A DNA stretch of 11,380 nt from Nephromyces sp. MM_2019 (Eukaryota > Apicomplexa > Aconoidasida > Nephromycida). Position numbers and translations under genes: made by a program. Under the pieces are notes generated by a model that was given only the letters and a program-made list of their open reading frames with translations, did not search any database and was not told where the DNA came from. The stretch spans positions 1,384 through 12,763 of the forward strand of contig JADHZB010001585.1 of assembly GCA_015657535.1 (NCBI GenBank), read 5' to 3'. Below are positions 1-8,187 of this stretch, in pieces. Numbering within the stretch: position 1 is the stretch's first letter; every line of letters begins with the position of its first letter.

Positions 1-160
1 ACCTGTGTGTATGCCAACCCGTATGTGACCACCTGCATGTGTGACTATCTGTGTGTATGCCTGCATGTGTGTCTACCTGTATGTGCCTAAAAGTGTGTAT
101 GCCCAACTGTGTGTGAACACCCGTGTTGTATATACAGCCCTATGCCCACCTGTGTGCGCC
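1..160 (+). repeat. Degenerate minisatellite, ACCTGTGTGTATGCC-like units
   Basis: Roughly ten imperfect copies of a 12-16 base unit (consensus near ACCTGTGTGTATGCC) run from the left edge to about 160, with substitutions such as ACCCGTATGTGACC and ATCTGTGTGTATGCC. The array probably continues left of the window and would sit in an intron of the SAM gene. No exon was recognised in 1-379. A short CA-rich patch occurs at about 319-349. Confidence 0.7.
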
Positions 161-379
161 GTGGCTTTTTGTTCTAGGGTATTTTGTGAAATCAACCCTG
201 CACACATCAATAGGTGATATTTGCTCAGTGAAGATTCGCTTTTTCCCCAGCAATTGTAAGTGTAATAGCCTTATCTTACAGATTCGTGAATCCCTGTGTG
301 TTGTTCTTTTTGAAATTCACCCACACACACCCACACATGCAACACACATTACCCCTTTTTGTTTTTTTTTCTCTACTAG

Positions 380-420
380 GCGCTAGCAGTTACTTTTGAA
401 GAGTATGCCGTGGATGGACG
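380..420 (+). CDS. SAM gene exon a (partial gene, internal exon)
   Basis: A 41-base exon encoding ALAVTFEEYAVDG plus two bases (CG) of a split Arg codon. It follows a T-rich tract and CTACTAG acceptor, and ends at a strong donor (CG|GTAAGT). FEEYAVDG matches the helix 2 region of SAM domains, usually F-x-E-N-x-I-D-G. An alternative in-frame acceptor nine bases downstream (GCTAGCAG) would remove ALA. The upstream exon with the Trp-containing first helix was not found in 1-379 and probably lies outside the window. Confidence 0.8.
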
Positions 421-1722
421 GTAAGTAGATCGCTTTTATCTTGAATTTGCTCACTAAATGATGTGTTTTATACCTACATATATCCCCATAATGCTTGTTT
501 TTGCATTGAAGAGGTTTCAAAAAAACGTTCAAGCGTAGGACTTCTGTGCTCGCACACACAAGCTATAATGATCGCAAGCTTAAATTATTGGCTTGGGAAG
601 CTTCTATTATACCTTCAAAAGAGCATCTAAAGGCTTGTGCGTTAGTTTAAGTGAAGGAATTCGTCAGTTAAAAGCTACCAAGGCATCCTAAGTGCGAAGA
701 TAAGATATAAAGTGATGTGTGTTCCACGTGATTTTCTTAGTGTTTTCTTCTTGTGTTCTCGTGCCTTGTAAAGCTACTGTATAAGCTTCTTCAGCCTCCA
801 AAATATATCAAAATTTGCCCGTTGATAGGCTTATATAGCTAATGAGCCCAGTTTGAAAGCAAGAGCATCTTCATCATATACTATTCGCTGTCAATATTGA
901 ATCAGCTTTTATAATCTCGGCTTGTGTGGTCTTCTTATTTCCTCTCTGCTACGAACTCTTGTTGAGAGCATCTTCCCGGCTTTTTGCTGTAAAGCTGTTT
1001 TAAGTTTACTACTCAGGGATAAGCTGTGAAGATTATAAGCACAGATTATTGCAGTGCTAGGTCTCCAATCATTTGTATGTTTAAGCTGATGAACTACGTA
1101 TAAATGTGCATGTACCGTGTGTGTGTTTCAAGATTTTTCATTGTTGCTTCAAGTGGTATCTCTAGGTGCTGCAGGGCAATCCTTAGTTAGGGGGACCCAC
1201 TGGGTCAAGCTGTAGCACTATGACTGCTACACACACTCTGGCTGATGCACATTCTTTGACTACCACACACGCTCTGGCTACTACAAGTTCGCATGGAGTT
1301 ATTGCCGTGCAACTACTTTACACACGTTAGCTACTCTAACAGTTTCGAAGTTTGCTGCCATGGCAATAGTGTGTGTTGCCATTCACGTAGTGTGTGTGCA
1401 GTACCGAAAGCCGCTAGATTTTGACTATGATGATCGCCTGCTAACACGAGTGTATTTGAGCGTCATTACGTCCAGCGCCAACGTTTTTTTGTTGGTAGAT
1501 TCTGCCATTCCTCCTCTTTTTTGGCTGTTTCCTACCTTCTTAGCTGCTGCCTTGTGAGCCGACTATGCCTCATGAGTTTACACTATCACTAGAGCTTTTG
1601 TTTTGTCCTCTCTATTCTGGTTTGATTATCTCTCCAGCTTCAGATTGCTTTTAAATAAACCAATTCCAATTTCCAAAGCTTGCGACAGCCTTTGTGTGTG
1701 TGTGTGTGTGTGTGTGTCTTAG
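421..1722 (+). other. Intron between SAM exons a and b
   Basis: Starts GTAAGT and ends CTTAG. It contains no recognisable coding segment. At 1222-1243 and 1258-1279 there are two copies of a 22-base unit (GACTGCTACACACACTCTGG and GACTACCACACACGCTCTGG, each followed by CT) 36 bases apart, and a weaker third near 1313. The 65-codon open frame at 1360-1557 has no family resemblance and lies inside the intron. Confidence 0.75.
1693..1717 (+). repeat. (TG)12 microsatellite at a 3' splice site
   Basis: An uninterrupted TG run of about 12 units ends five bases before exon b, separated from it only by CTTAG. It occupies the position where a pyrimidine tract normally lies. Confidence 0.9.
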
Positions 1723-1771
1723 ATCTCTGCTTCAGCTCAAGGAATCTGATCTAGATGCTTTAGGACTCAGG
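1723..1771 (+). CDS. SAM gene exon b
   Basis: A 49-base exon. Its first base A completes the CG|A Arg codon of the previous exon. It then encodes SLLQLKESDLDALGLR in phase and ends with AGG|GTAAGC. The LLQL-x3-DL-x2-LG run is the most conserved part of SAM domains, which makes this small exon secure despite its length. Its acceptor (CTTAG) is unusual: the place of the pyrimidine tract is taken by an uninterrupted TG dinucleotide run. Confidence 0.85.
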
Positions 1772-1840
1772 GTAAGCTCGCATTTTCAATGCAAAAATGA
1801 GCTTTTTGCAAGCTTTTTCTTCCGATATGTATGCTGATTG

Positions 1841-1861
1841 CACACACACACACACACACAC
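1841..1861 (+). repeat. (CA)10 microsatellite
   Basis: A perfect CA dinucleotide run within the second visible intron of the SAM gene. Its sense is opposite to the TG run at 1693-1717, 123 bases upstream, so the two could pair in the unspliced RNA across exon b. Confidence 0.9.
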
Positions 1862-2066
1862 TCTCAGATTAAAGCAAAAATTTTATAGAAAATATTACTT
1901 GATATATCCAAAAAGTATATACCGTATGAAATTGATGGTTTCTCTGCGAGCTCATAATCTACTTATGAAAAGTGAAAAATCAGGACACACCTTCATAAGA
2001 AGGATCTATAGTAGATACTATAATTCTCTTCAGGATCTGAAAAACTTCATGATATATAGCATCTAA

Positions 2067-2121
2067 TCTCACGTTTTGAAGGGATTTTTTGCCATTATAT
2101 CTCAGCCATAAAAACGTGAGA
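2067..2121. repeat. Intronic inverted repeat, 11-bp arms
   Basis: TCTCACGTTTT at 2067-2077 is the exact reverse complement of AAAACGTGAGA at 2111-2121, with a 33-base loop. It could form a hairpin in intronic RNA. No role is known. It could be chance or the remnant ends of a very small element, though no flanking duplication is clear. Confidence 0.5.
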
Positions 2122-2687
2122 AATTGTAAGCAGAAATGGCCACCGCGTTGCTTATTAAAGAGGCTTATAGCCTTTGATTTTTAGCTTTATTTCAATGTTT
2201 TTCACCTTCTCTCGGGGGCATTTTTGCCACACACAATGAGAGGATTGGTAAGACAACATAACTAGAGCAGCGAATAGCTATATATACTGGGGGGGAGTGG
2301 AAATAACAGCGATAATTTCTTGTTACTCCAGCTATTGATGAGTGCTTATTAATACTGCATGAGATAAAAATGGCAAATGGAGAGAGGCTAATCAGAGGCT
2401 GAAGGGCAAAGGAGTACCTCCGTTTACAGAGTAAAAGCTCATTATTGAAGGGGTCAAATTTGCATGGTTTTACTGCTGCTATAATATAGTTTACAAGAAG
2501 CAAATATAGCAGCAGGAAGTGAAGATTTGCAGGACCCTTTTTTTGCTAGAGATTCTGTTCACCCCATTCAGCAACAAGCAGATGAATTTGCCTTTGGCTG
2601 TGTGCTGGAAAAAATGTTTGCTTATTAGCAGTATATACTTGTCTTGAAAAGGCTTAATGTATAAAGTGATTGATACTGACTTTTCAG

Positions 2688-2801
2688 GGCGACTTCCTTG
2701 TCAAGAAGGTGCTACAAGCGATTCAGCGTCTGAGTTTTTCTCCTAAAAGCATAGACGAAGATGCTAAGATTGGCATAGTGAAGTCTGAGCAGTTGTCTTA
2801 A
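2688..2801 (+). CDS. SAM gene terminal exon with stop codon
   Basis: A 114-base exon beginning after ACTTTTCAG and reading in phase 0 from the previous exon. It encodes 37 residues and TAA. The first 15 residues (GDFLVKKVLQAIQRL) form the last SAM helix, with the typical K-x2-L-x2-I-x2-L spacing. A 22-residue tail follows, containing FSPKSIDEDAK and ending in EQLS. SPK is a possible proline-directed phosphorylation site. The tail does not end in a form I recognise as a PDZ-binding motif. Confidence 0.82.
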   Translation, partial: GDFLVKKVLQAIQRLSFSPKSIDEDAKIGIVKSEQLS

Positions 2802-2974
2802 TAATTTGTACAAAATCATGCTCAAAACTAGAATATAGCAACTGAGTCGTTTACCTTATGATTTTTGGTTGAAAAAACGCAGAGGATGGCTGCTTGTTGT
2901 CGAGAGAGCTTGATCTCTGCAGCTTTGATTGCAGAGAAATTGCCTGAAAAACTCAGTTTGTGGCTTGTAATATA

Positions 2975-2975
<1 letters not shown>

Positions 2976-3006
<31 letters not shown>
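2976..3006 (+). repeat. (TG)n microsatellite in probable 3' UTR
   Basis: A TG run of about 14 units with one CG interruption, beginning about 175 bases after the SAM gene stop codon. If the poly(A) site is at or beyond 3239, the mRNA carries a (UG)n tract able to bind UG-repeat proteins. Confidence 0.85.
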
Positions 3007-3238
3007 CGATCTTTTATCATCAAAGTTTTATATGTCTTGGGAGGCAAACGTTAAAGGCGCAGTGATTAGTCTGTGTATGCAGCGTGTATGATGCCGAGCA
3101 TTTTTGAATGAACGATTGTCTGGCAGCTAGTGTTGGCTGCTCTCTTTCTTTTCATGATTTTTTTTCTGAGCTACATTCTAATATCAATGTAGCGTTAAAA
3201 ACATCACGATGATCAATTCTACTAGTCTTTAAAAACCT

Positions 3239-3244
3239 ATTAAA
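3239..3244 (+). terminator. Candidate poly(A) signal ATTAAA for the SAM gene
   Basis: First common poly(A) hexamer variant seen downstream of the stop codon at 2801, which would give a 3' UTR of roughly 450 bases. Canonical AATAAA hexamers occur only further on, at 4178-4183 and 4616-4621, and would imply much longer UTRs. The choice cannot be made from sequence alone. Confidence 0.3.
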
Positions 3245-4177
3245 GCTTTTATAAAGACTAGGTGCAAGTCGTGTAGTCTTCTAACACCAATTTCCAGAGA
3301 ATTTGGCTCCTCAGAATATGATTTGTCGGGATAAAAAAAAGTGCTAATATCACCTCTCTGGTGAAAACTGCTGCTGAGTCGCCGTCTAACTCTCGAAAAT
3401 GCAGCATCGGCAGTTTCAGTAAACTCTATTCTCGGCTTCATCTAGCAAACAGCGTTGGTTATTGCTATTTTGTGGCTTTTTTGCGATACATTTAGTGCTC
3501 CGTGAATGCCATGTTAAATTTGCAAAAATATTTCTGTTTCTATGCAAGGAATGTGAGTCGATGGCTATTTTGAAACGAGTAATTTGAAGCTTGAAGATGA
3601 GAGAATCTTCGCCTTCATAAGCAGCCGGGTTCTATCACTTTTCCCAGCGCTTAATGCATTCACGGCTACAGCACTTTACGGTAGAGACCTTTTCAATGAA
3701 CGCAATATCTGCATAGGAAGAAGAGAGTTTTTAGACGAATCTTCAGCATATAAAAGGAATTTTAAGCCGTGTGAACTGCTAAAATTCAAGGAAATTTCCC
3801 GCCAAAAATTTTGTAGGAAAAACGAAGGAGATTTCCTCATGAAAGCTTACCTTTTTTCAGCTTTAGCATGCTTTCGAGAAAGATTCCTTAACTGATGTTA
3901 ATTTGGAGGAATTTAACCTCTAAAACTCGCAATCCAAAAGAGATGAGTGTAACTTCTTGTTCAAAATGTTTAAAAGGAAATCGAGAACTCCATGGCACCC
4001 AGACACAGCCTAAATGTTGAAGGAATGGAGATAAAGCATTCGGTTCTCCAAATATGTGTGTGTGTGTCTTTTGTTTTGGCTATATAGCTATGAGAGTATT
4101 CAAGCTTGGATAAATTTTCCTCTGGTAGAAGAAAAAATCATATTTTTTGATCGAAGAAGCTACTAAATTAAGCAGAA

Positions 4178-4183
4178 AATAAA
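4178..4183 (+). terminator. Candidate poly(A) signal AATAAA
   Basis: First canonical AATAAA downstream of the SAM gene stop, about 1.4 kb away. It is a less likely end than ATTAAA at 3239 unless the UTR is long. The local sequence is A/T-rich, so a chance hexamer is possible. Confidence 0.2.
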
Positions 4184-4308
4184 GCCAAAGTTTTAGATTC
4201 TTAATGAATTATTTCCTTCGTAAAAATTTGTGTAGAAAATCATCTTTTCACAGCATCTAACCGACGCTGATAATCAGATAAAAAGTCTAAAATATCAAAG
4301 AATTTCTA

Positions 4309-4346
4309 CTTCCCCCGCCTCTTCCCTCCCCTTTCCCTCGTCTTCC
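4309..4346 (+). other. Pyrimidine tract
   Basis: Nearly pure C/T for almost 40 bases, with only two G residues, in an otherwise A/T-rich spacer. A second C/T stretch at 4368-4380 ends in CGGCAG followed directly by ATG. It resembles a splice acceptor, but the frame that follows looks non-coding. Confidence 0.5.
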
Positions 4347-5264
4347 ACAAACTTAATTTTAAACAATTTCTCCCTCTTCGGCAGATGCTCGAAATGATGT
4401 GCTTCTCTCTTCACAGAATATCGCTTTTTGATTCATTTTCTCTTTTCAAGATTTTCATTTTTTCTCCCATCTTCTCTTACTCATCATCTCTACGAATTTC
4501 AGGCTCCAAGGAGTTTTTTGCAGTAGCAATGGTAATCTTTTATAAGCAGCATATCACCAGTTACAAAAATAGAGTATAAATTCAATTACTCCCAAGTTTT
4601 TCCTTCTTCTTAATGAATAAATCAAAACAAAATACAGTCTACTAGGCTACATGTGGGCAATTTGAAGGGCCAAATTGTTACATTTTCCAAGAGGAAATAA
4701 GTAATTATTTCCCTCTAATAGCTTATAACCGTCACTGTATTGAAGAAATAAGTGATGCTCTCGGGAATATCTTTTTTCCTCTTTAAAATTGAACATTTAA
4801 GGATCACCGTGTCGATATGACATCAAGTCTTTTTCCTGCCCATTGTCTACAATCTTAAAAGCATGCCTCTCCATGGGTTTGCAGTAAATGGGCTAGAATT
4901 AAAGTTACTCTTGCTATTTCAAGCGAATAATTTGCTGATAATTTTGATGAAATTGCTCTTTAGACGCTGTTTTTCTTTGCTTAAAAGAAACACTATAGAA
5001 GAGGAAACTAGTGCATCTTTATTTTTTAGGGAGAAAGCTATTATAAGCTGTTTTTAGCGCGCGTTTATCGGTATGGGATTTAGGTTGCTTTTCAACTTAT
5101 CTCAGGAAAAAGCTTCGGAACTTTCTTAGAAGAAAAAAACTTACACTAATGTCTTTACTGATGATTGATTCAGCTGAATTAGAACATATTCTGACTGCTG
5201 AAAAAGAGGTTTCCACCATCTATATCTTTGGTTTTTGTAGATTTTTAATTTCACATGCTTTTAA

Positions 5265-5323
5265 GGGGGGATTTTTTGGAATTTTGGGGAATTCGAGGGG
5301 AGTTTTTCGGGGGAATTTGGGGG
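5265..5323 (+). other. G-run tract, possible G-quadruplex
   Basis: Five runs of four to six G (5265-5270, 5286-5289, 5297-5300, 5309-5313, 5319-5323) are separated by T/A-rich spacers of 5 to 15 bases. The repeated GGGGAATTT-like core also gives it a tandem character. It could fold as a G-quadruplex with fairly long loops. It lies about 1.4 kb upstream of the hydroxylase start codon. Confidence 0.55.
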
Positions 5324-5813
5324 AAGTTTGTAGGAATTTCAGTGAAAATTCCGGGAATTTCACTTTTTGAGCTGGAATGTGAGCTTTTACGCAGAGTGTG
5401 CTATCTTCGCGTATTTTTTTTCTGAGGAAATTACCAATTTTATAAGAAATTTATCTAAAAGAAATGTGATAAATTCTACACTAAAAAATGCCGAAAACAG
5501 AGAAAAATAAAATCTTTTGTTAGTAGTAATAACATCCCTAAAGTATTGCTATTTAAACCGATAGATACGAAAGTTCTCTGCATTTTATATTTTGTGAATA
5601 CAATCGTTTGCCAATGTTGACGCTTTTTTTGTATATTTTTTCGGAGTTTCTTGTGTGTTTAAAGGAAAATTTGTTTGCGGAGTTTTTCTCGATATTCTAC
5701 CTGAGAGAAGCAGGATATTCTGCTGAAAAAAAAGATGGAAAAAGAGGCTTATTCAGTGTGCTAAGTGAGCAGAAAAAGAGGGGTGGAGGAATAGTTTCGT
5801 CTAGCTTACCAAA

Positions 5814-5877
5814 GATACTGAGCACAACACATAAGGTGCAAGAATAGCTTCATCAACTTCGGATACTGAGCACAACA
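5814..5877 (+). repeat. Short local duplication
   Basis: GATACTGAGCACAACA occurs at 5814-5829 and again at 5862-5877, 48 bases apart. Looser similarity follows each copy (CATAAGGTGC...AGAATAG against TACGGTATTTGCG...AGAATA). This looks like an old tandem duplication in the spacer. Confidence 0.65.
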
Positions 5878-6235
5878 TACGGTATTTGCGCCTAGAATAA
5901 AAATAGTGTGTGCATTATAAATCGCCTTTTGGGAATAGTTTGTTTACCAACAATCGATGCTTAAGCGGCCAACGCGGCTACCAATGGTAAGCTTTGATGT
6001 ACCGCACCCTCTTGGGTTCATCTGCGGGGGCCCTCCTTATAGTTTGCAATCACACACACAAAAAGGAGCGTTGACCCCATGCAACTTTGCGGCTCCAATT
6101 TGAGCTTCCACTGTTAATGAACTTTTCCGCTACGCAACACCTCCTAAATGAAACAGAAAAAAGAAGGTAGAGTCCTGAAACTGCCAATTCGCTGCAATAA
6201 GAAGTAAGTTGTATATTTGCAAGGAAATAAAAGCC

Positions 6236-6243
6236 TATATAAA
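6236..6243 (+). promoter_or_regulatory. Candidate TATA box for the hydroxylase gene
   Basis: TATATAAA lies 480 bases upstream of the start codon at 6716, after a GC-richer patch. Transcription would begin near 6265-6275, leaving room for a leader with an intron ending at 6604 or 6630. This is a motif match only, in A/T-rich DNA. Confidence 0.25.
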
Positions 6244-6589
6244 CCAGTAAACATTCTAGCATTTATACCAAAAAATACCACTAAATTGGGCATCAATTTG
6301 TTGCCTCCACACAGCGCACCCACTATTTTACATCTATTTGCTGCCCAAAATGGGGTTACTACCTATCAGAATGAGGAGTTGATGGCAGCTCACCATAGTT
6401 TTTCCTGGTCTGCTTCAGACGATGGCATTACGCATTGTATGTTCCTCCAGCAATAATCTCTCAAGCAGATTATAAGTGCGAGTTTCTCCCATTCAATTTT
6501 TATTTCCCATGAGTTGCTTGTGAAGTCACTATCCTCTTTGAATAGCATTCTCACATAGATGTACGTATACTCAAGGCACTCAGAAGCCC

Positions 6590-6604
6590 CCTTTTTTCTT
6601 ACAG
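6590..6604 (+). other. Strong splice acceptor upstream of the AAAH start codon
   Basis: CCCCCTTTTTTCTTACAG ends at 6604, with a textbook pyrimidine tract, 111 bases before the ATG. A second acceptor-like site, TTTCTCCTCAG, ends at 6630. No ATG occurs between 6605 and 6716. The simplest reading is the 3' end of a 5'-UTR intron. In animals with spliced-leader RNA it could instead be a trans-splicing acceptor. Confidence 0.45.
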
Positions 6605-6715
6605 GATTATATTTTCGTATTTCTCCTCAGCTGTTTTCACTAATTTGTATTCACTGAGGAAGAATTTGTGGTCCTTCATCTTACGGACTAAGGTCTTTCT
6701 CTCAATATTGACATA

Positions 6716-7030
6716 ATGAACGTCTACGGACTATTTCGGCATACCTTCAACTCTTTTAAACGAAGTGGTGCTTTATATCCGAGTGGTAATGCTTTATGGA
6801 AAGCTGGTGGTTTGATTGGAAATGGGAGGAACATATCGTCCGGACACACTGCCCTCCAGTTAAAACCTAAACGAGGTCTTCTTGGAAGGGTTCTTAGTAC
6901 ACCATTTAGCCGCTCAGAAAGTTCTGTGGGAAAATCATCATCTCACCCCGAACTTTTCTGGAAGCCTGCGAGGATTTGTGGGGTTTCAATGGTTATTGAG
7001 GACTATGTTGGATCCCTGCGAGATGTTCTG
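6716..7030 (+). CDS. AAAH exon 1: N-terminal extension and first ACT strand/helix
   Basis: Encodes 105 codons in phase 0 and ends CTG|GTAGGT. The start is chosen because the ATG has A at -3, an in-frame TAA lies only 27 bases upstream (6689), and no ATG occurs after the acceptor at 6604. Residues 1-67 contain no Asp or Glu and ten Lys/Arg. They include KRS at 15-17, a proline-directed TP at 62-63 and RSES at 66-69. No canonical RRxS protein kinase A site is seen. Residues 87-105 (ICGVSMVIEDYVGSLRDVL) match the beginning of the ACT domain in this family, where I/L-F-S-x4-VG-x-L is typical. The extension is longer than in phenylalanine hydroxylase and nearer to tyrosine hydroxylase. Confidence 0.88.
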
Positions 7031-8187
7031 GTAGGTAGTAGAGGGAGTGATATGAAGTTGGTGCAATGCGGGGTGTGTGTGTGTGGGAACGACAGATTTA
7101 TTTGCGTTTTGAAACGGTTGAGGGAGTGATATGCAGTAGGTGGGTGTATGTGTGTGAATGCATTTATTTCAAAAAAGCTTCATGAAGTAGTGGAGGGAGT
7201 CTACAGTAGGCGGGTTTGTGCGTGAATATACTTGTTTCAAAAAAAGCTTCATGAAATTCTTTTAAGTTAGTTTTTGTGGGGGGAAAGTGTCCATGGGGCT
7301 TTTTATTAGCAAAAAGGATGGAGTTTTAACATGAAGAATTGAACTGGGGGTGAGTGGCTGAAAAAGCTGGTGTAAACTCATTCTCTTCCTGATAGGAAGA
7401 TATCTTTATTGCTTTCATCTTCACTATATCTCTTTGAAATATTACTAAAAACTCGCTTGAGGAAAACTTATTCCTCGTCCGACGTTTTTTACTGATTTCT
7501 ATGTTTTTTGAAGCATAGTGGTTTTTTCTAGAATTTCTATTTGATGAAACTCATTGTCTGCCTACAAGAGAAGAAACATTGAAATGTGTTTTGCTTATCC
7601 CCATAAGCTGCCTTCAGAGTAGCTAAATGTTCACTAGTTTCCCAAACTTATAGCGATTGCGCTAATGCCGCTAGAAGTAGTTATTCGAGTGAAATTCCCA
7701 GCGTTTTGTGTGATTGTCTCGTCAATAGTCGCTGTGAGCCATAGATGTGCGTTTTCGTGGACATGGATCAGACTTTCAGGCTTCATTATGGGATGTATTT
7801 TCGCGTTTTTATGTTTTTGAAGCTCTCCCATAAGTATAATCAAGAGTTAATCTGAAAAATGCACTGTATATACACTAATAATAATGAGAGTTTCCTTTTA
7901 AGTAGATGTTTTAGTGATATGTATCAAGTTTCCAGCTATTAAAACCCGCTCTGCTGAAGAATCAAGAATTTTAAAGATGAAAAGAAGACGTTTATGAAAT
8001 ATATATACTTATTCAATGTGCCGGATTCTGACGAATTTATCAAACTCACAGTATGCTTGGATGGTATAAACAGATATTCTCCCATACGAAAGAAGAAGAA
8101 GGGGAGAATTCAAGTTTTGCAGTTTTTTCCTTCTCTTCAAGTGTCTTCATTGTTATTGATTACCCTTGCAAATGCTGTGTATTGCAG
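7031..8187 (+). other. AAAH intron 1
   Basis: Begins GTAGGT and ends GTATTGCAG. Its first 225 bases are a tandem repeat of units of about 75 bases, listed separately. The rest is A/T-rich with no coding resemblance. The minus-strand frame at 7634-7843 and plus frame at 7994-8194 were judged to be chance. Confidence 0.8.
7037..7257 (+). repeat. Three-copy tandem repeat beside the intron 1 donor
   Basis: The core GAGGGAGT recurs at 7041, 7120 and 7193, spaced 79 and 73 bases. Each copy continues with a GCAGTAGG-like stretch and a TG-rich stretch. The second and third end in TTTCAAAAAAGCTTCATGAA and its near-copy. The first unit starts within ten bases of the splice donor. Confidence 0.75.

Larger units (their letters stand above)
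1772..2687 (+). other. Intron between SAM exons b and c
   Basis: Begins GTAAGC and ends TTTTCAG. It carries a (CA)10 microsatellite at 1841-1861, an inverted repeat at 2067-2121 and a G run near 2290. The open frames at 1797-2066 (+) and 2192-2503 (-) fall inside it and show no recognisable domain, so I treat them as chance. Confidence 0.75.
380..2801 (+). other. 3' part of a SAM-domain protein gene (three exons)
   Basis: Gene model made of exons 380-420, 1723-1771 and 2688-2801, with introns of 1302 and 916 bases. All junctions are GT-AG, and the phases agree (phase 2 at the first junction, phase 0 at the second). The joined product has 67 visible residues ending in TAA. Motifs FEEYAVDG, SLLQLKESDLDALGL and VKKVLQAIQRL line up in order with the F-x6-DG, LL-x-L-x3-DL-x2-LG and K-x2-I-x2-L pattern of sterile alpha motif domains. 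SAM domains are protein-protein, sometimes RNA-binding, modules. The first SAM helix and the rest of the protein lie left of the window, so the protein cannot be named. A C-terminal SAM occurs in many scaffold, signalling and chromatin proteins. Confidence 0.85.
2802..6604 (+). other. Non-coding stretch: SAM 3' UTR, spacer and AAAH upstream region
   Basis: I found no exon with family resemblance here on either strand. The left end must hold the SAM gene's 3' UTR, and the right end the promoter and leader of the hydroxylase gene. The open frames at 3229-3441 (-), 3584-3895 (+), 4385-4579 (+), 5149-5370 (+), 5608-5847 (+) and 6217-6456 (+) match no motif I know and lack convincing splice partners. 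Landmarks are listed separately. Confidence 0.6.

Noticed and set aside
123..386. 87-codon frame overlapping the SAM exon a acceptor
   Set aside because: It is in the wrong frame for the SAM exon and stops seven bases into it. Its Cys/His-rich content comes from the TG/CA repeats.
2856..3047. Minus-strand frame with a His/Thr run
   Set aside because: The HTHTHT stretch is a translation of the CA/TG microsatellite and not a coding repeat.
3229..3441. Minus-strand 70-codon frame with a protein-like look after a CTAG-ATG
   Set aside because: No family motif, no matching exon partner on the minus strand, and short enough for chance.
3584..3895. 103-codon plus-strand frame in the spacer
   Set aside because: No domain, repeat or targeting signal recognised, and no convincing donor or acceptor. 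Its length is possible by chance in a 3.9-kb spacer.
4385..4579. Frame beginning with ATG directly after a pyrimidine tract and CAG
   Set aside because: The acceptor-like context is attractive, but the peptide is a Phe/Ser-rich reading of T/C-rich DNA with no resemblance to known proteins.
6217..6456. 79-codon frame between the TATA-like box and the hydroxylase leader
   Set aside because: No recognisable motif. It may overlap the hydroxylase 5' leader, but nothing supports translation.
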